Notes: generated by a model from the sequence alone, not told the origin. Counted from the stretch's first letter, positions 1-6,744 are shown. The stretch: DNA of 7,393 nt from an uncultured Bacteroidales bacterium (GCA_946549475.1 CAMNQO010000083.1:1-7393); one strand, 5' to 3'. Numbers and translations: made by a program.

Positions 1-27
1 AGGAATAAACATTAATAATTTTCAACT

Positions 28-273
28 ATGTCAGAAGTAGCAGAAAAAGTAAAACAGATCATCGTCGATAAACTCGGCGTCGATCCCGCGGTGGTGACGG
101 AGAATGCCAGTTTCACCAACGACCTTGGTGCAGATTCTCTCGACACCGTCGAATTGATTATGGCTTTTGAGTCCGCATTCGATATCAAGATTCCCGATGA
201 TGAGGCTGGTGACAAGATTCAGACAGTCGGTGATGCCATCACTTATATCGAAGGCAAGATTGCTCAGCAGTAA
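28..273 (+). CDS. acpP: Acyl carrier protein
   Basis: This encodes the small acidic cytosolic carrier that holds growing acyl chains on a 4'-phosphopantetheine arm for type II fatty acid synthesis and for lipid A and phospholipid acylation. The 81-residue length is normal for the family. The attachment motif DSLD is at residues 36-39, with Ser37 the expected phosphopantetheine site, and it is followed by the usual helix II pattern TVELIMAFE. The helix III region IPDDEA is also intact. The ATG at 28 is preceded by an A/T-rich stretch without a close Shine-Dalgarno sequence, as is common in Bacteroidetes. In many Bacteroidetes acpP is followed by fabF. Here the gene is followed instead by a terminator and a converging lipoprotein gene, so fabF is not downstream. 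What lies upstream is outside the window. Identification is very secure. Confidence 0.97.
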   Translation: MSEVAEKVKQIIVDKLGVDPAVVTENASFTNDLGADSLDTVELIMAFESAFDIKIPDDEAGDKIQTVGDAITYIEGKIAQQ

Positions 274-297
274 TTTACATTGATTCGGAAAACAAAC

Positions 298-325
298 AAG
301 GGGATGACCGGACGGCCATCCCCTT
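298..325. terminator. Bidirectional intrinsic terminator between acpP and the DUF4270 gene
   Basis: A perfect 9-bp stem (AAGGGGATG at 298-306 pairing with CATCCCCTT at 317-325) encloses a 10-nt loop. On the plus strand the stem runs into TTCTTTGT, and on the minus strand it runs into TTGTTTGTTTT, so both sides have a T-rich tail. It lies 24 nt after the acpP stop and 26 nt beyond the stop of the converging DUF4270 gene, exactly where one shared terminator would serve both transcripts. The structure is seen directly; activity is inferred. Confidence 0.85.
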
Positions 326-351
326 TTCTTTGTCTTGCCCTGTGCGGCAGG

Positions 352-2118
352 TCATTCTCCGATGCAGTCTTTGGGGACGCTGTACACGACGCGCAATACC
401 GGGCCCTCCGGGTCGTCCGGGCCGCAGAGGACGGCATTGTACCAGCGGGCGGCATCGGCCATGTTCTGGACACTGGAAGTCGTACCGGAGGATGTATTCA
501 TCATGCTGTAGTAGTACATCATGCTGTAATAACTGTTGTAATTGTTGTAGCCGTAACTGCCATATCCGCCGTACATGCTGTTGAGGTAACTGTAATACAG
601 CATCCGGTTGTAGTAGTCGCTGTCCGCACTGGACACATTCTGGGTAACGATGGTCTCCGGCGCCTTGATGAACATCCAGATGTCCTGCTTTTCCAAATCC
701 TGCGGCGACGGTGCATCCAACTTCAGCAGGTGCTGGGTGTGGAAACTGATGTCCGGAGCGTATTCCCGCCGGCTGCGGTTCAGTCCTCCCTGGTTTTCGG
801 CACTTACGCCCGCATCGGTGACGGGCGGAAAATCCGTGTAGGCAATGGTCTCCGTCTGTCCGTAAACACGCCCCCTGATGTTGTAACGGGAAACATGCAT
901 CGGGGCCAGCATCCTGGGGTAATCACTCATCTTGTCGTAGTCGTCCAACGCCTTGTAGGTAAAGACGAGGGAGGCTTTGTCGATGATGACTTTGGAGATG
1001 TCCGTCACCTTGTTCGCGGCAAAACTCCTCAGAAGCGAATTGCGGATTTCTTCGGCGGAAACCACCGGACGCAGCCCCGCTCCGCCTTCCAGATAGATTT
1101 TGGTGCCGGCCTGGTAGTAATGCCATGTGTCCCCTTTCGCGTCGGTGGCGGTCTTGAGCGTCATGCCGTCCAGGGGAGGCAATTCGGTCAGGGGGGTGTG
1201 GGTGATGCCGTTGAATGCCTCCTGCAAGGGCAGGTTGGCGGCGTCTTTCGGCACGGAGAGCGCACCGACCATAAAGATGAACGAGGTGTCTTTGAAATCC
1301 GTACTCCCGCCGTATTTGGCCTTGAAGCGAAGTTCGGCATAGTTGCCGGATATGAGATAACTGCTGGGGTTGATGTCCAGTTTTACCTGGAACAGGTTGA
1401 AGCGTCCTTTCCCGCTGGAGGGCGGATCGCAGGTGAGGTAGAGCCCGGGGAAGTCTTTCTGGTACGAGGAGTTGCTCAGCGTATCGGCATGGTCGATGCG
1501 ATAGACTTTCTCCTGTCGTTCGTTTTCCGTGGCCTTGCTGAGCCATTTGTTGCCCAATGCGGTGTAGAATGTCTGCGAGAAGTGTACATTGAGCGTGTCT
1601 TCACCGCCATAGACGAGGGTGTAGTCCGTGACCGGCTGCGCACCGGCGAGCGCCCGGTCGATCTTGCCGACATCCCCGGTGTAGAGAAAGTCTTTCGCCC
1701 GGTTGATGTCACAGTTCTCGTCGAGGGCATACATGCGCATCGTCTGCACGGCCCGGGCGTCTCCGTCGGCGGGGACGGACAGGGAGTCGCACCTGAGGGT
1801 GAGGAAGAGTTCTTCAAAGACGGTCTCCCGGCCGAAGTTCAGGATGGAATCGACGGGGACGAGCGTGAAAGCGGCCGACTTGACGGTCAGGCCGAACCGT
1901 TCGTCTTTGACGGCGCCGACGACCATGCGGTAGGTGCTGTAGGCATAGGTGCTGTCCACGCGCCGGACGCGGATGTCCTTGAGGGGAATATTCTCATAGA
2001 ACACATCGTAGCGATGTTCCCGGGGAGAAAGGTTCTGCCCGAGGTCCGTGTTTACCTTGACGCAGGAGACGGCAGTCAACAGTCCGGCAAGGAGGGCGTA
2101 CAGGTATCTTTTCAGCAT
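352..2118 (-). CDS. DUF4270 family lipoprotein, probable outer-membrane or periplasmic protein
   Basis: This is a 588-residue exported protein of a Bacteroidetes-specific family (DUF4270) with no firmly known function. The N-terminus reads as a lipoprotein signal: MLKR, a hydrophobic stretch to about residue 18, then Cys19 in LTAVSC as the likely lipidation site. The residue at -3 is Ala rather than Leu, so the lipobox is acceptable but not ideal. The middle is a long beta-rich-looking region with no motif I can name. Residues 502-540 are strikingly tyrosine-rich (15 of 39) and also rich in Ser, Gly, Asn and Met. Similar tyrosine-rich tails occur, as I recall, in other DUF4270 proteins. The gene starts 11 nt after the GT5-like gene stops, so the two are almost certainly cotranscribed. 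They are commonly neighbours in Bacteroides too. Family call is from recognition of overall sequence, not from a search. Confidence 0.8.
   Translation of the reverse strand: MLKRYLYALLAGLLTAVSCVKVNTDLGQNLSPREHRYDVFYENIPLKDIRVRRVDSTYAYSTYRMVVGAVKDERFGLTVKSAAFTLVPVDSILNFGRETVFEELFLTLRCDSLSVPADGDARAVQTMRMYALDENCDINRAKDFLYTGDVGKIDRALAGAQPVTDYTLVYGGEDTLNVHFSQTFYTALGNKWLSKATENERQEKVYRIDHADTLSNSSYQKDFPGLYLTCDPPSSGKGRFNLFQVKLDINPSSYLISGNYAELRFKAKYGGSTDFKDTSFIFMVGALSVPKDAANLPLQEAFNGITHTPLTELPPLDGMTLKTATDAKGDTWHYYQAGTKIYLEGGAGLRPVVSAEEIRNSLLRSFAANKVTDISKVIIDKASLVFTYKALDDYDKMSDYPRMLAPMHVSRYNIRGRVYGQTETIAYTDFPPVTDAGVSAENQGGLNRSRREYAPDISFHTQHLLKLDAPSPQDLEKQDIWMFIKAPETIVTQNVSSADSDYYNRMLYYSYLNSMYGGYGSYGYNNYNSYYSMMYYYSMMNTSSGTTSSVQNMADAARWYNAVLCGPDDPEGPVLRVVYSVPKDCIGE
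499..528 (-). repeat. Two-copy 12-bp direct repeat inside the tyrosine-rich tail
   Basis: On the plus strand CATCATGCTGTA occurs at 499-510 and again at 517-528, an 18-bp period that keeps the reading frame. It encodes the doubled segment YSMM-YY-YSMM near the end of the DUF4270 tyrosine-rich region. Such a repeat could allow slippage or unequal recombination that lengthens or shortens the tail by six residues. That consequence is inference. Confidence 0.6.
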
Positions 2119-2129
2119 CTTGCAATCGC

Positions 2130-2951
2130 TTAAAAGCGCTCGTAAAAATCGTTGTAATCGTCAATGTAGCGGCCGCTGTCGATGGCCTCCCGGCTGTATT
2201 CCAGCAGGGGAAGCCCCAGTTGTCGGCACCACGCTTCCGTTTCGGGGTCCACATCGGGACTGCCGAAAATCAGTCCGTCGCTGTATTGCGCCGCCATCCT
2301 GGCAAGATTCGTGCCGGTGGGCTCCTCCAGCAGGGCGACATCTTCGCGGCTGACGCCCGGAATCAGCGCTTTGCTCAGGAAATCCGGCTGGAACGGCTCC
2401 TGCTGCAAGTCGTTGTACAGGGACAGGATGATCTTGCTGCCGGCAAAAATCGGGTCGTTGCGGTAACTCTTTTTGAGGTAGAGCGGGACCAGATGGCTGA
2501 TCCAGCCCTGGCAATGGATGATGTCGGGGGCCCAGCGAAGTTTTTTGACCGTCTCCAGCACGCCGCGCGCAAAGAAGATGGCGCGCTCGGCGTTGTCGGG
2601 GAAAGGCTTGCCCTTGGCATCGGTCAGCGTGGCTTTCCGGTGAAAGTAATCCTCGTTGGCAATGAAGTACACCTGCATGCGGGCGGCGGCCAGCGAGGCG
2701 ACTTTGATGATAAGCGGACGGTCCACGTCGCCGATGATGAGGTTCATGCCGGACAGCCGGATGACTTCATGAAGTTGATGCTTGCGCTCGTTGATACAGC
2801 CATAGCGAGGCATAAAAGAGCGGATTTCCTTTTTCCGGTCCTGAATCCCCTGCGGCAGGTAACGGCCGATGTCGGCAAGCGGACTCTCCGGAAGATAGGG
2901 AAATATCTCCGAATTGATGAACAGAACTCTTTTTGTTTCTCCCATAATCAT
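2130..2951 (-). CDS. Single-domain GT5-like protein (annotated in relatives as glycogen/starch synthase)
   Basis: The protein is 273 residues if it starts at the ATG at 2951, or 271 from the second ATG at 2945. I prefer 2951 because a purine-rich AAAGGA (minus strand, 2967-2962) sits 10 nt upstream. It resembles only the N-terminal Rossmann-like domain of glycogen synthase (GT5). The fold pattern begins VLFINSEIFPYLPE at about residues 9-22, and IIHCQGW with LVPLYLKK lies in the middle. The C-terminal nucleotide-sugar domain is absent: true GlgA is near 480 residues. The GT5 motif K-x-G-G-L is replaced by PESPLAD (21-27), and the usual HxHDW becomes HCQGW. Relatives in Bacteroides are similarly short, so this is a family trait and not a recent truncation. 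Catalysis of ADP-glucose transfer is therefore doubtful. A binding or regulatory role, perhaps linked to the DUF4270 lipoprotein it precedes, is inference. Confidence 0.78.
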   Translation of the reverse strand: MIMGETKRVLFINSEIFPYLPESPLADIGRYLPQGIQDRKKEIRSFMPRYGCINERKHQLHEVIRLSGMNLIIGDVDRPLIIKVASLAAARMQVYFIANEDYFHRKATLTDAKGKPFPDNAERAIFFARGVLETVKKLRWAPDIIHCQGWISHLVPLYLKKSYRNDPIFAGSKIILSLYNDLQQEPFQPDFLSKALIPGVSREDVALLEEPTGTNLARMAAQYSDGLIFGSPDVDPETEAWCRQLGLPLLEYSREAIDSGRYIDDYNDFYERF

Positions 2952-2992
2952 GTTGTTGTAGTCCTTTACGGGCGTAATGGCACTAATTCTTA

Positions 2993-3000
2993 CAAAGGTA
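2993..3000 (-). promoter_or_regulatory. -7 promoter element for the GT5-like/DUF4270 unit
   Basis: Read on the minus strand this is TACCTTTG, a perfect match to the Bacteroidetes -7 consensus TAnnTTTG used by the primary sigma factor. If the element is centred at -7, the transcript starts near 2990, giving a leader of roughly 38 nt before the ATG at 2951. I see no clear TTTG element at the -33 position. Confidence 0.65.
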
Positions 3001-3012
3001 ACAATTTTTTTG

Positions 3013-3020
3013 TAACTTTG
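3013..3020 (+). promoter_or_regulatory. -7 promoter element for the ftsX operon
   Basis: TAACTTTG matches TAnnTTTG exactly. It ends only 7 bases before the ftsX ATG at 3028, so a start site placed by the usual spacing (about 3023-3024) leaves a leader of around 4-5 nt. It lies back to back with the opposing element at 2993-3000, separated by 12 bp. No convincing -33 TTTG is visible upstream. Confidence 0.65.
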
Positions 3021-3027
3021 TACCGTC

Positions 3028-3906
3028 ATGCGTGAATCCCAGTCCCATATTTTGCGGAGAAGGCTCCTGAGTGCCTGGGTGTCGTCCGTCATCAGCATCT
3101 CTCTGGTGTTGTCGCTGGTGGGGGTGGGGAGTCTGTTGCTGGTCAATACCGGCCGTTTCTCCCGTTATATCAAGGAAAATATGAGTGTGACCGTGCTGAT
3201 GAAGCAGGATGTGGGCGAGAATCAGGCGCTCGCTTTCCTTTCCGAACTGGACCGGAGCCCTTATATCAAATCGTCCGCCTATATTTCCAAGGAACAGGGT
3301 ATCAAAGAGATGTCCGAACTGCTGGGAGAGGACTTCCTGGATGTGTTCTCTTCCGCTCCCATCCCGATCTCCCTGGATCTGACCCTGAACGGGGAATATG
3401 TCGTCCGGGACAGCATGGAGGTGTTGCGCGGCAACCTGATGGCCTCTCCCTTGGTGGACAATGTCACCTATCAGGAGGGCATCGTGGAAGCGATGAACCA
3501 GAACCTTACGAAGATTACCCTGATCCTGGCCGGGTTTATCTTGCTGTTGCTGTTCCTGTCCTTTGTGTTGATCAACAATACCATCCGCCTGAGCGTGTAT
3601 GCCCGCCGCTTTACCATCCATACGATGAAAATGGTGGGGGCGACCAAGAATTTTATCCGGCGTCCGTTTATGGCCCAGGCCCTGGTCCAGGCGTTGTTTT
3701 CCGCCTTGGTGGCTTGTGCGGCCCTGGTGGGACTGCTGTATTTCCTGCGCGGGCAGTTGCTGCCTTTCTATGAAATATTTCCGCTGGAGCGCGTCCTGGC
3801 CGCGATGGGCATCGTGTTGCTCTCCGGCCTGGTCATCTGTCTGTGCAGCACCTGGCTCACGGTGGGCCGGATGGTCGGACTGGACCGCAGTGAATTATAT
3901 GAATAA
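3028..3906 (+). CDS. ftsX: Cell division ABC-transporter permease FtsX
   Basis: FtsX is the inner-membrane permease partner of the ATPase FtsE. In well-studied bacteria the pair acts at the divisome and controls peptidoglycan hydrolases without moving a known solute. The 292-residue protein has the family topology: transmembrane helix 1 at about 17-39, a large extracytoplasmic domain at about 40-160, then helices at about 163-182, 219-239 and 256-277. The cytoplasmic loop after helix 2 carries the conserved run SVYARRFTIHTMKMVGAT (189-206) followed by FIRRPF, which is the best family signature here. ftsE is not in the window, as expected for Bacteroidetes, where it is often elsewhere. The ATG at 3028 leaves an almost leaderless message from the nearest promoter. 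There is no better downstream start before helix 1. The stop overlaps the next start in TAATG. Confidence 0.93.
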   Translation: MRESQSHILRRRLLSAWVSSVISISLVLSLVGVGSLLLVNTGRFSRYIKENMSVTVLMKQDVGENQALAFLSELDRSPYIKSSAYISKEQGIKEMSELLGEDFLDVFSSAPIPISLDLTLNGEYVVRDSMEVLRGNLMASPLVDNVTYQEGIVEAMNQNLTKITLILAGFILLLLFLSFVLINNTIRLSVYARRFTIHTMKMVGATKNFIRRPFMAQALVQALFSALVACAALVGLLYFLRGQLLPFYEIFPLERVLAAMGIVLLSGLVICLCSTWLTVGRMVGLDRSELYE

Positions 3907-4169
3907 TGATGAAAGAAAATCAGAAAAAAAACCTTCTCCGGCCCGAAGATGAGGCCCGGATGCCCATGACCCGCAAGGGGATCCTTCTGCTGGCCGCCGG
4001 TTTTGCCGTGATGGTGCTGGGTTATATCCTGATGATCGGTGGCGGAAGCGACGACCCCCGGCAGTTCAGTTATGCGATGTTTGATTTCCGGCGCACGGTT
4101 CTTTCGCCCGTTGTCATCCTGGCAGGTGTCGCACTGATTATCGTCGGAATCCTGCGAAAATCGAAGTGA
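3906..4169 (+). CDS. DUF3098 small membrane protein
   Basis: This is an 87-residue protein with two predicted membrane helices (about 25-44 and 66-83) joined by a short loop. The loop contains GGGSDDP (45-51) and a following F-D-F-R-R stretch, a pattern I recognise as the Bacteroidetes family DUF3098. The first ~20 residues are charged and probably cytoplasmic. Its function is unknown. It commonly sits between ftsX and uppP in Bacteroidetes, which suggests an accessory envelope role, but nothing in the sequence shows an activity. Two ATG codons stand in tandem at 3906 and 3909. The first overlaps the ftsX stop by one base (TAATG), implying translational coupling. Its own stop overlaps the uppP start in TGATG. 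Confidence 0.88.
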   Translation: MMKENQKKNLLRPEDEARMPMTRKGILLLAAGFAVMVLGYILMIGGGSDDPRQFSYAMFDFRRTVLSPVVILAGVALIIVGILRKSK

Positions 4170-5005
4170 TGGGCTGGCTGGAAGCGTTGATCCTGGGCCT
4201 GGTCCAGGGACTGACCGAATTTCTGCCGGTCAGCAGCAGCGGCCATCTGATGATCGGACAGCGTTTGCTCGGCATCGATGTGCAGACGGGGGAGGATTTG
4301 CTGTTCGTCGTCGTGGTGCATACGGCGACCGTGCTGGCGACCATCGTGGTCTTCCGCAGGCAAATCCGGGACCTGCTGAAAGACTTGTTCCGCCTGCGGT
4401 ACAATGACGGCACGGACTATCTGTTGAAAATAGGCGTTTCGATGATACCGATTTTCATCGTGGGCGTCTTTTTCAAAGACCAGGTGGAGGCGCTGTTTTC
4501 TTCCATGACGGTCGTGGGCGTGTGTCTGCTGCTGACCGCCCTCCTGCTTTTCCTGTCCGACCATTACGGACGGCTCAAAGCCTTGTGCGGCCGCAAGGAA
4601 GATGTGCCGGCTGCGACCTCCTCTGCACGGAACGGAATATCCTGGCTGCAAGCTTTTGTCATCGGCGTCGGCCAGAGCATCGCCGTCCTTCCCGGTCTGT
4701 CCCGTTCCGGTACGACCATCTCCACCGGACTGCTTGCGGGCGTGCAGCGGAGCGATGTCGCCCAGTTTTCCTTCCTTATGGTGCTGGTCCCGATTCTGGG
4801 TGAAGCCTTCCTCGATGTCCTGCGCGGAGACATTTTTGCTTCGCAGGTGGGCGTGACCGCTTTGCTCTGCGGCTTTGCCGCCGCTTTTGTCTCGGGGCTG
4901 TTCGCCTGTCGGGTCATGATCGCCCTGGTCAAAAAGGCCCGGCTCGGCTGGTTTGCCCTGTATTGCGCCCTGGCGGGTTTGTTGACTTTGATTTTCCTGT
5001 CCTGA
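4169..5005 (+). CDS. uppP: Undecaprenyl-diphosphate phosphatase (BacA family)
   Basis: This integral membrane enzyme removes a phosphate from undecaprenyl diphosphate so that the lipid carrier can be reused for peptidoglycan and surface polysaccharides. High dosage gives bacitracin resistance in E. coli. The 278-residue length is typical. The first signature is LVQGLTEFLPVSSSGH at 11-26, giving the (E/Q)xxxE pair as Gln13 and Glu17 plus Ser23 and His26. The second is PGLSRSGTT from 175, with Arg179 matching the catalytic Arg174 of E. coli. Multiple hydrophobic helices cover the rest. I choose the ATG at 4169, which overlaps the DUF3098 stop (TGATG). A GTG three bases earlier would add one residue and is less likely. 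The next gene starts 3 nt after the stop. All expected active-site residues are present. Confidence 0.96.
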   Translation: MGWLEALILGLVQGLTEFLPVSSSGHLMIGQRLLGIDVQTGEDLLFVVVVHTATVLATIVVFRRQIRDLLKDLFRLRYNDGTDYLLKIGVSMIPIFIVGVFFKDQVEALFSSMTVVGVCLLLTALLLFLSDHYGRLKALCGRKEDVPAATSSARNGISWLQAFVIGVGQSIAVLPGLSRSGTTISTGLLAGVQRSDVAQFSFLMVLVPILGEAFLDVLRGDIFASQVGVTALLCGFAAAFVSGLFACRVMIALVKKARLGWFALYCALAGLLTLIFLS

Positions 5006-5008
5006 ACG

Positions 5009-5767
5009 ATGGCCAGATCTTACTTTGTCGCGGATGTCCATCTGGGCCTGACGGTCGCGGATGAGAAAGACAGGGAACTGCGCTTTGTCCGCTTTCTGCG
5101 TGCGCTGCCGCCCGATACGGAAAACCTTTTTCTGCTGGGAGACATCTGGGACTTCTGGTACGAGTATCGCGATGTCGTCCCCAAAGGCTATGTGCGGGTC
5201 TTCGCGGCCTTGACGGAATTGATGGACCGGGGTGTGCAGGTGTGGTTCTTTCCCGGCAACCACGATGTGTGGACCTATCATTATTTTGAGGAACTGGGCA
5301 TGAAAAAACTCACGCAGCCCTATCTCACACGCATTGCCGGGAAGACGCTCTGTCTGGGGCATGGCGACGGCCTGGGCCCCGTTCCGCCGGGATATCGCAT
5401 CCTTTACTGGATTTTCCACAACCGGGTCTTGCAGTTCCTGTTCAGTATGCTGCATCCCTATTTTGCCTTTTCGCTCGGCAACGGCTGGTCCCGCAGCAAA
5501 CGCAAGCGCCGCCGCCGGGTGACGCCCTATGCCTTCCGGGGAGAGGATGAGCCGATTTATCAGTTTGCCGTCCGTTTTGCCGACCGGCAAAAGGCCCTGG
5601 GTGAGCCGGTGGATTATTTTGTCTTCGGACATTTCCATGCGGATGTGCGCATGACATTGCCCGTCGGCGGCGAACTCGTCATTCTCAAAGACTGGATTGC
5701 CGCAGACGCCTGCGCCTGCCTCGACCACGAGAGCGGAGAACTGACCATTCAAAATGATGCCTTATGA
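5009..5767 (+). CDS. LpxH-like UDP-2,3-diacylglucosamine diphosphatase
   Basis: This is a calcineurin-like metallophosphoesterase of 252 residues, most like the Bacteroidetes enzymes annotated as UDP-2,3-diacylglucosamine diphosphatase. Those hydrolyse UDP-diacylglucosamine to lipid X and UMP at the cytoplasmic face of the inner membrane, the fourth step of lipid A synthesis. Metal-site motifs appear in order: DVHLG (Asp9, His11), GDIWDFWYEY (Asp45), GNHDVW (Asn84, His85), GHGDGLG (His118) and GHFH (His208, His210). GNHD differs from the GNRD of E. coli LpxH and fits the LpxH2/Bacteroidetes type. A strongly basic patch, SKRKRRRR at about 167-174, could contact the membrane or the nucleotide; this is inference. 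It starts 3 nt after uppP and its stop overlaps the methyltransferase start (ATGA), so it belongs to the same operon. The substrate is inferred from family, not shown. Confidence 0.87.
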   Translation: MARSYFVADVHLGLTVADEKDRELRFVRFLRALPPDTENLFLLGDIWDFWYEYRDVVPKGYVRVFAALTELMDRGVQVWFFPGNHDVWTYHYFEELGMKKLTQPYLTRIAGKTLCLGHGDGLGPVPPGYRILYWIFHNRVLQFLFSMLHPYFAFSLGNGWSRSKRKRRRRVTPYAFRGEDEPIYQFAVRFADRQKALGEPVDYFVFGHFHADVRMTLPVGGELVILKDWIAADACACLDHESGELTIQNDAL

Positions 5768-6744
5768 CCCTGGAACTTCCTTCGCCGCAGTGGGCGGATT
5801 ATGAATTGGTGGACAGCGGCGACGGCGAGAAACTGGAGCGCTTCGGCCCTTATTTTCTGCGCCGTCCCGAGCCCAAGGCCTTGTGGGCCAAGACGCTTTC
5901 CGAATCCGAATGGCAGAGGCTGACGCATACCTGGTTCCGGCCCGGGGCGGGTTTTGCCAAGGCCGGCAAAGAGGACAGCGGGACCTGGGAACGGCTCAAG
6001 AAGATGGATGAGCAGTGGCAGGTCCGTTATCCGGGCAGTGCTTCCGCTTCTGCGAAGGAGGCCGGACCGGTTCCATCATTCCGCTTGCGTCTGGGCCTGA
6101 CCTCCTTCAAGCATGTCGGCGTCTTTCCGGAACAGGCGCCCAACTGGGATTATATCTACCGCAATACCTGCGAATTGGTGCGGCAGGCCCGCTCGACGGA
6201 AGGCGCCGCTCCCGTTAAAATCCTGAATCTTTTTGCCTACACGGGTGCCGCTTCGCTTGCCGCCAAAGCGGCCGGCGCGGATGTCACCCACCTGGATTCC
6301 GTGCGGCAAGTCGTCACCTGGGCGCGGACCAATATGGACATCAGCGGCCTCGACGGCATCCGCTGGGTGGTGGAAGATGCCCTCAAGTTTGCCCGCCGCG
6401 AGGCTCGGCGCGGTAATGTCTATCAAGGCATTATCCTGGACCCGCCCGCCTATGGCCACGGGCCGGACGGGGAAAAGTGGAAGTTGGACGAGTGTCTCTT
6501 TGATATGTTGCGCCAGGTGGCCGCCATCCTTGCCCCGGAAAACAGTTTTATGGTCTTGAATCTCTACTCCAACGGATTCAGCGCGACGCTGGGTGAGACC
6601 GTCGTCCGTCAGGCCTTCCATCTGCCTGCCGCTTCTTCTGCGGCAACCCCACAGCCGGTCGGATTGGAAAGCGGAGAACTGGCCCTGTCCGACCGCAGCG
6701 GAAAAATCCTTCCCCTGAGCATCTTTGTCCGTCTGCGGCGGTGA
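5764..6744 (+). CDS. Class I SAM-dependent methyltransferase, RlmI-like (COG1092 type)
   Basis: This is a 326-residue cytosolic methyltransferase of the group that includes the 23S rRNA cytosine methyltransferase RlmI. The SAM-binding motif I is ILNLFAYTGAASLAA starting at residue 153, with the acidic residue of motif II in VTHLD shortly after. Motif IV is LDPPAYGHG, with Asp226-Pro-Pro-Ala-Tyr230. The first ~130 residues form the family's own N-terminal region, including RLRLGLTSFKHVGVFPEQ, and I see no obvious PUA RNA-binding domain such as RlmI has. The substrate is most likely rRNA, but the exact base cannot be read from sequence. The ATG overlaps the phosphatase stop by 4 nt, and this is the last gene of the tight operon. 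A short Ala/Ser/Pro-rich stretch near 286-296 looks like a variable loop. Confidence 0.85.
   Translation: MTLELPSPQWADYELVDSGDGEKLERFGPYFLRRPEPKALWAKTLSESEWQRLTHTWFRPGAGFAKAGKEDSGTWERLKKMDEQWQVRYPGSASASAKEAGPVPSFRLRLGLTSFKHVGVFPEQAPNWDYIYRNTCELVRQARSTEGAAPVKILNLFAYTGAASLAAKAAGADVTHLDSVRQVVTWARTNMDISGLDGIRWVVEDALKFARREARRGNVYQGIILDPPAYGHGPDGEKWKLDECLFDMLRQVAAILAPENSFMVLNLYSNGFSATLGETVVRQAFHLPAASSAATPQPVGLESGELALSDRSGKILPLSIFVRLRR

Noticed and set aside
280..2133. A 617-codon open frame on the plus strand, antisense to the DUF4270 gene
   Set aside because: It starts with TTG inside the acpP terminator region and its translation is unusually rich in Val, His and Gly with no recognisable motif. 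It mirrors the codons of a GC-rich gene on the other strand. Its length is notable, but the DUF4270 reading explains the sequence, including signal peptide, operon spacing and shared terminator.
2952..3146. Upstream extension of the GT5-like gene to a start at 3146 (338 residues)
   Set aside because: The extension would run through both promoter elements and 119 nt into ftsX on the other strand. The extra residues do not resemble the family, whose members begin right before the VLFI strand.
2983..3621. A 212-codon minus-strand frame inside ftsX
   Set aside because: Its translation is Gln/His-rich without any domain, and it lies antisense to a clearly real ftsX.
4070..5752. A 560-codon open frame on the minus strand spanning uppP and the LpxH-like gene
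   Set aside because: It overlaps three well-supported genes with intact active-site motifs. Its product is a Gln/His/Arg/Gly-rich shadow without domains, as expected from the complement of GC-rich coding DNA.
6076..6621. A 181-codon minus-strand frame inside the methyltransferase
   Set aside because: The plus-strand methyltransferase has intact SAM and DPPAY motifs in the same stretch, and the antisense product shows no domain.
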